Shown: positions 5,773-7,410 of the stretch, piece after piece
Layout of the letters: each line of letters starts with the position of its first letter
Numbering within the stretch: the first letter of the stretch is position 1
From: DATKMG01 sp035541995
GTDB taxonomy: Bacteria > Acidobacteriota > Terriglobia > Versatilivoradales > Versatilivoraceae
Direction of reading: 5' to 3'
DNA length: 7,410 nt
NCBI GenBank assembly: GCA_035541995.1
Contig: DATKMG010000092.1
Coordinates: 1-7,410 of the forward strand
Notes under the pieces: model-generated
The model's database searches: none
What the model was told of the DNA's origin: nothing
The model's input: only the letters and a program-made list of their open reading frames with translations
Position numbers and translations under genes: made by a program

Positions 5773-5791
5773 TTCAAACTCGCATTTTCAT
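5695..5791. repeat. 97-bp TIR-like element upstream of typA
   Basis: ATGAAAATG (5695-5703) and CATTTTCAT (5783-5791) are perfect 9-bp inverted ends. Inside, CGATCTCC (5711-5718) pairs with GGAGATCG (5741-5748), TCGCCGCG (5746-5753) pairs with CGCGGCGA (5760-5767) around an ACGGAG loop, and GCGGCGAC occurs directly twice (5721-5728, 5761-5768). A further ATTTTCATG copy lies at 5649-5657. The plan, short A/T-rich ends around GC-rich hairpins, matches the element at 1137-1277, and both contain the stem CGCCGCG/CGCGGCG. It ends 24 bp before the typA start codon, so it would lie in the typA leader. Confidence 0.45.
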
Positions 5792-5814
5792 GAAAGGGAT
5801 TGGCAGGGGATCAG

Positions 5815-7410
5815 ATGGTCGAGACGAGAGCCGACATCCGTAATCTGGCTATCATTGCTCATGTTGATCACGGGAAGACCACCTTGGTCGATGCGATGCT
5901 CTGGCAAAGTGGAATCTTCAGAGAACACCAGCGCGTGCAGGAACGAGTGATGGACAATATCGACCTGGAGCGGGAAAAAGGCATCACCATAATGGCCAAG
6001 AATACGGCCATTTTCTTCAAAGACGTAAAACTGAATATTGTCGATACTCCAGGGCATTCAGACTTTGGAGGCGAGGTAGAACGTACCCTGAAGATGGTGG
6101 ACGGCGTAATGCTCCTGGTGGATGCTTCGGAGGGCCCGCTTCCGCAAACTCGATTCGTGCTGAGGAAATCCCTGGAGCAGGAGCTCCCGGCCATCGTAGT
6201 CATAAACAAAATCGACCGTCCTGATGCCCGCATCGCCGAAGTGATCAACGAGGTGTACGATCTATTCATCGACCTCGATGCGCGAGACGACCAGATCGAT
6301 TTTCCCATCCTCTTTACCAACGCCAGGCGAGGGCAAGCCAAACGTTACCTCGAAGACGAATCTACGGACCTGCGGCCCTTGTTCGAGGCGATCATTGAAC
6401 GAATTCCGCCGCCGCAATTCGATCCCGCCCAAAGCCTGCAACTGTTGATCACTAACATCGACTACAACGACTATGTCGGTCGGATGGGCGTGGGACGAAT
6501 CAGCAACGGTGTCATCCGCCAGGGAGGAATGGTTTTACTTTGTCGAATCAATGGTCAGCTGGAAACCATGAAGGTGAATCAATTGTATGTCTTCGACGGC
6601 CTCAAACGAGTAGAAGTGGAGGAGGCATCGGCCGGGGAGATTGTCTGTGTGGCCGGGTGCGAGAGCATCACCATTGGTGAGACCGTTGCAGATCCGCTGG
6701 ATCCTCGACCGCTCCCGCCCTTGAAAGTGGATGAGCCAACCCTCTCCATGGTACTTTCAGCGAACACTTCGCCCTTTAGCGGAAAGGAAGGGAAGTATGT
6801 CACTTCTCGGCACTTGAAAGAACGACTAGACCGGGAGTTATTGAAAAACGTGAGCCTTCGGGTGGAACCCACCCCAAGCAAGGATGCCTTCCGGGTTATC
6901 GGCCGGGGTGAACTGCAGATGGCCATCTTGCTGGAAATGATGCGACGAGAGGACTACGAGATCGAAGTCTCAAAGCCCGAAATTGTTACACGGGAGGAAA
7001 ACGGGTTAATTCTGGAACCTATGGAGAAGTTGTATGTCGACTGTCCGGAGGAATTCATTGGGGCTGTCACCCAGAAGGTGGGAGGACGCAAAGGGAAAAT
7101 GCTTAAAATGATCAATCACGGAAGCGGACGAGTGAGACTGGAATTCCGCATCCCCGCTCGGGGATTGATCGGGTTTCGGTCCGAGTTTCTTACCGACACC
7201 AGAGGCACTGGAATCATGAACCATCTCTTTGATAATTTTGACATGTGGCAAGGAGATATCCCCTCAAGACCTACTGGAGCGTTAGTTGCCGATCGTCCGG
7301 GGAGAGCGACAGCCTATGCCTTGAACAATCTTCAAGAAAGAGGAGAGCTGTTCATCCGGCCGGGAGAACCCGTTTACGAAGGCCAAGTCTGCGGAGAGAA
7401 CTCCCGTTCC
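5815..7410 (+). CDS. typA: TypA/BipA ribosome-associated GTPase (cut by right edge)
   Basis: 532 codons without a stop; the family is about 600-615 residues, so 70-80 are missing at the C-terminus. TypA is a translational GTPase that binds ribosomes and supports 50S assembly and growth under cold or stress. GTPase domain about 8-200: G1 AHVDHGKT (15-22), switch I KGITI with Thr57, G3 DTPGH (76-80), G4 NKID (130-133), G5 as TNARRG with Asn168-Ala169-Arg170 where E. coli has SAL. Then a beta-barrel (about 205-300), an EF-G III-like domain with NTSPFSGKEGKYVTSR and GRGELQMA (about 305-385), an EF-G V-like domain with PARGLIGFRSEF (about 395-480), and the TypA-specific C-terminal domain, broken off at GENSRS. 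The KNTAIF, PSRPTGALV and NSRS segments separate it from LepA and EF-G. Start: AGGGGA (5805-5810), 4 nt before the ATG; the leader contains a hairpin element. Confidence 0.97.
   Translation, partial: MVETRADIRNLAIIAHVDHGKTTLVDAMLWQSGIFREHQRVQERVMDNIDLEREKGITIMAKNTAIFFKDVKLNIVDTPGHSDFGGEVERTLKMVDGVMLLVDASEGPLPQTRFVLRKSLEQELPAIVVINKIDRPDARIAEVINEVYDLFIDLDARDDQIDFPILFTNARRGQAKRYLEDESTDLRPLFEAIIERIPPPQFDPAQSLQLLITNIDYNDYVGRMGVGRISNGVIRQGGMVLLCRINGQLETMKVNQLYVFDGLKRVEVEEASAGEIVCVAGCESITIGETVADPLDPRPLPPLKVDEPTLSMVLSANTSPFSGKEGKYVTSRHLKERLDRELLKNVSLRVEPTPSKDAFRVIGRGELQMAILLEMMRREDYEIEVSKPEIVTREENGLILEPMEKLYVDCPEEFIGAVTQKVGGRKGKMLKMINHGSGRVRLEFRIPARGLIGFRSEFLTDTRGTGIMNHLFDNFDMWQGDIPSRPTGALVADRPGRATAYALNNLQERGELFIRPGEPVYEGQVCGENSRS

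Larger units (their letters stand above)
5382..5814. other. 433-bp gene-free region rich in inverted repeats
   Basis: No frame gives a recognisable protein; frames open for 60 codons have no ribosome site and no motif. Visible structures: hairpin GGCGAC/GTCGCC (5553-5558/5563-5568, 4-nt loop); hairpin CGTGGGC/GCCCACG (5575-5581/5600-5606), extendable by two pairs; palindrome GCGCATGCGC (5664-5673); the element at 5695-5791; and palindrome TTTCATGAAA (5786-5795) just before the typA ribosome site. No terminator with a T-run follows osmC, and no well-spaced promoter for typA was found. Confidence 0.5.

Noticed and set aside
5661..5843. 60-codon plus-strand frame overlapping the typA start
   Set aside because: It crosses the inverted-repeat element, has no ribosome site or motif, and ends inside typA in another frame.
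1..7410. CRISPR array, tRNA, rRNA, phage or integrase attachment site
   Set aside because: No regularly spaced identical repeats of 24-40 bp, no tRNA cloverleaf or rRNA-like stretch, and no integrase or phage gene were seen.

Overview
The window looks like chromosomal DNA from an Acidobacteriota bacterium (Solibacter/Koribacter-like soil lineage). The assignment rests on gene content, since no rRNA or other marker is present. The pointers are an 824-residue duplicated FtsX/MacB-type permease of the ADOP class (acidobacterial duplicated orphan permease), a Hanks-type Ser/Thr kinase with the typical acidobacterial N-terminus, a secreted DUF1080 (3-keto-disaccharide hydrolase) protein, moderately high GC and long non-coding gaps.

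Layout, left to right. (1) 1-218, minus strand: N-terminal 72 codons of a Ser/Thr protein kinase that leaves the window on the left, with a plausible housekeeping promoter at 268-296. (2) 427-1113, plus: secreted DUF1080 protein, divergent from the kinase. (3) 1114-1459: no gene; holds a 141-bp non-coding element with 11-bp perfect inverted ends enclosing three consecutive hairpins, then one further hairpin. (4) 1460-1922: wreck of an Xre/MbcA/ParS-type antitoxin plus RES-domain toxin locus. The antitoxin is intact up to its toxin-binding region and is then joined, out of frame, to the last ~53 codons of a RES toxin, so one deletion probably removed the middle of the pair. (5) 1923-2171: regulatory gap with an 11-bp tandem repeat, two imperfect inverted repeats and an exact TGGCA-N6-TTGCA sigma-54 type promoter. 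(6) 2172-4646: the ADOP permease. (7) 4647-4934: gap with a short 8-bp-periodic purine-rich repeat and a hairpin. (8) 4935-5381: OsmC-family peroxidase with both active cysteines. (9) 5382-5814: no gene, but dense in inverted repeats, including a second TIR-like element that resembles the first in plan. (10) 5815-7410: TypA/BipA ribosome-associated GTPase, cut by the right edge about 70-80 codons before its expected end.

The genes do not form one pathway. Each has its own ribosome binding site and is separated from the next by more than 200 bp, so they are probably separate transcription units. Common themes are envelope/export (ADOP, secreted DUF1080), signalling (kinase, possible sigma-54 control) and stress (OsmC, TypA). 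No complete new multi-gene system is visible. The most informative items are the collapsed toxin-antitoxin locus, the sigma-54 promoter on the permease, and the two hairpin elements.
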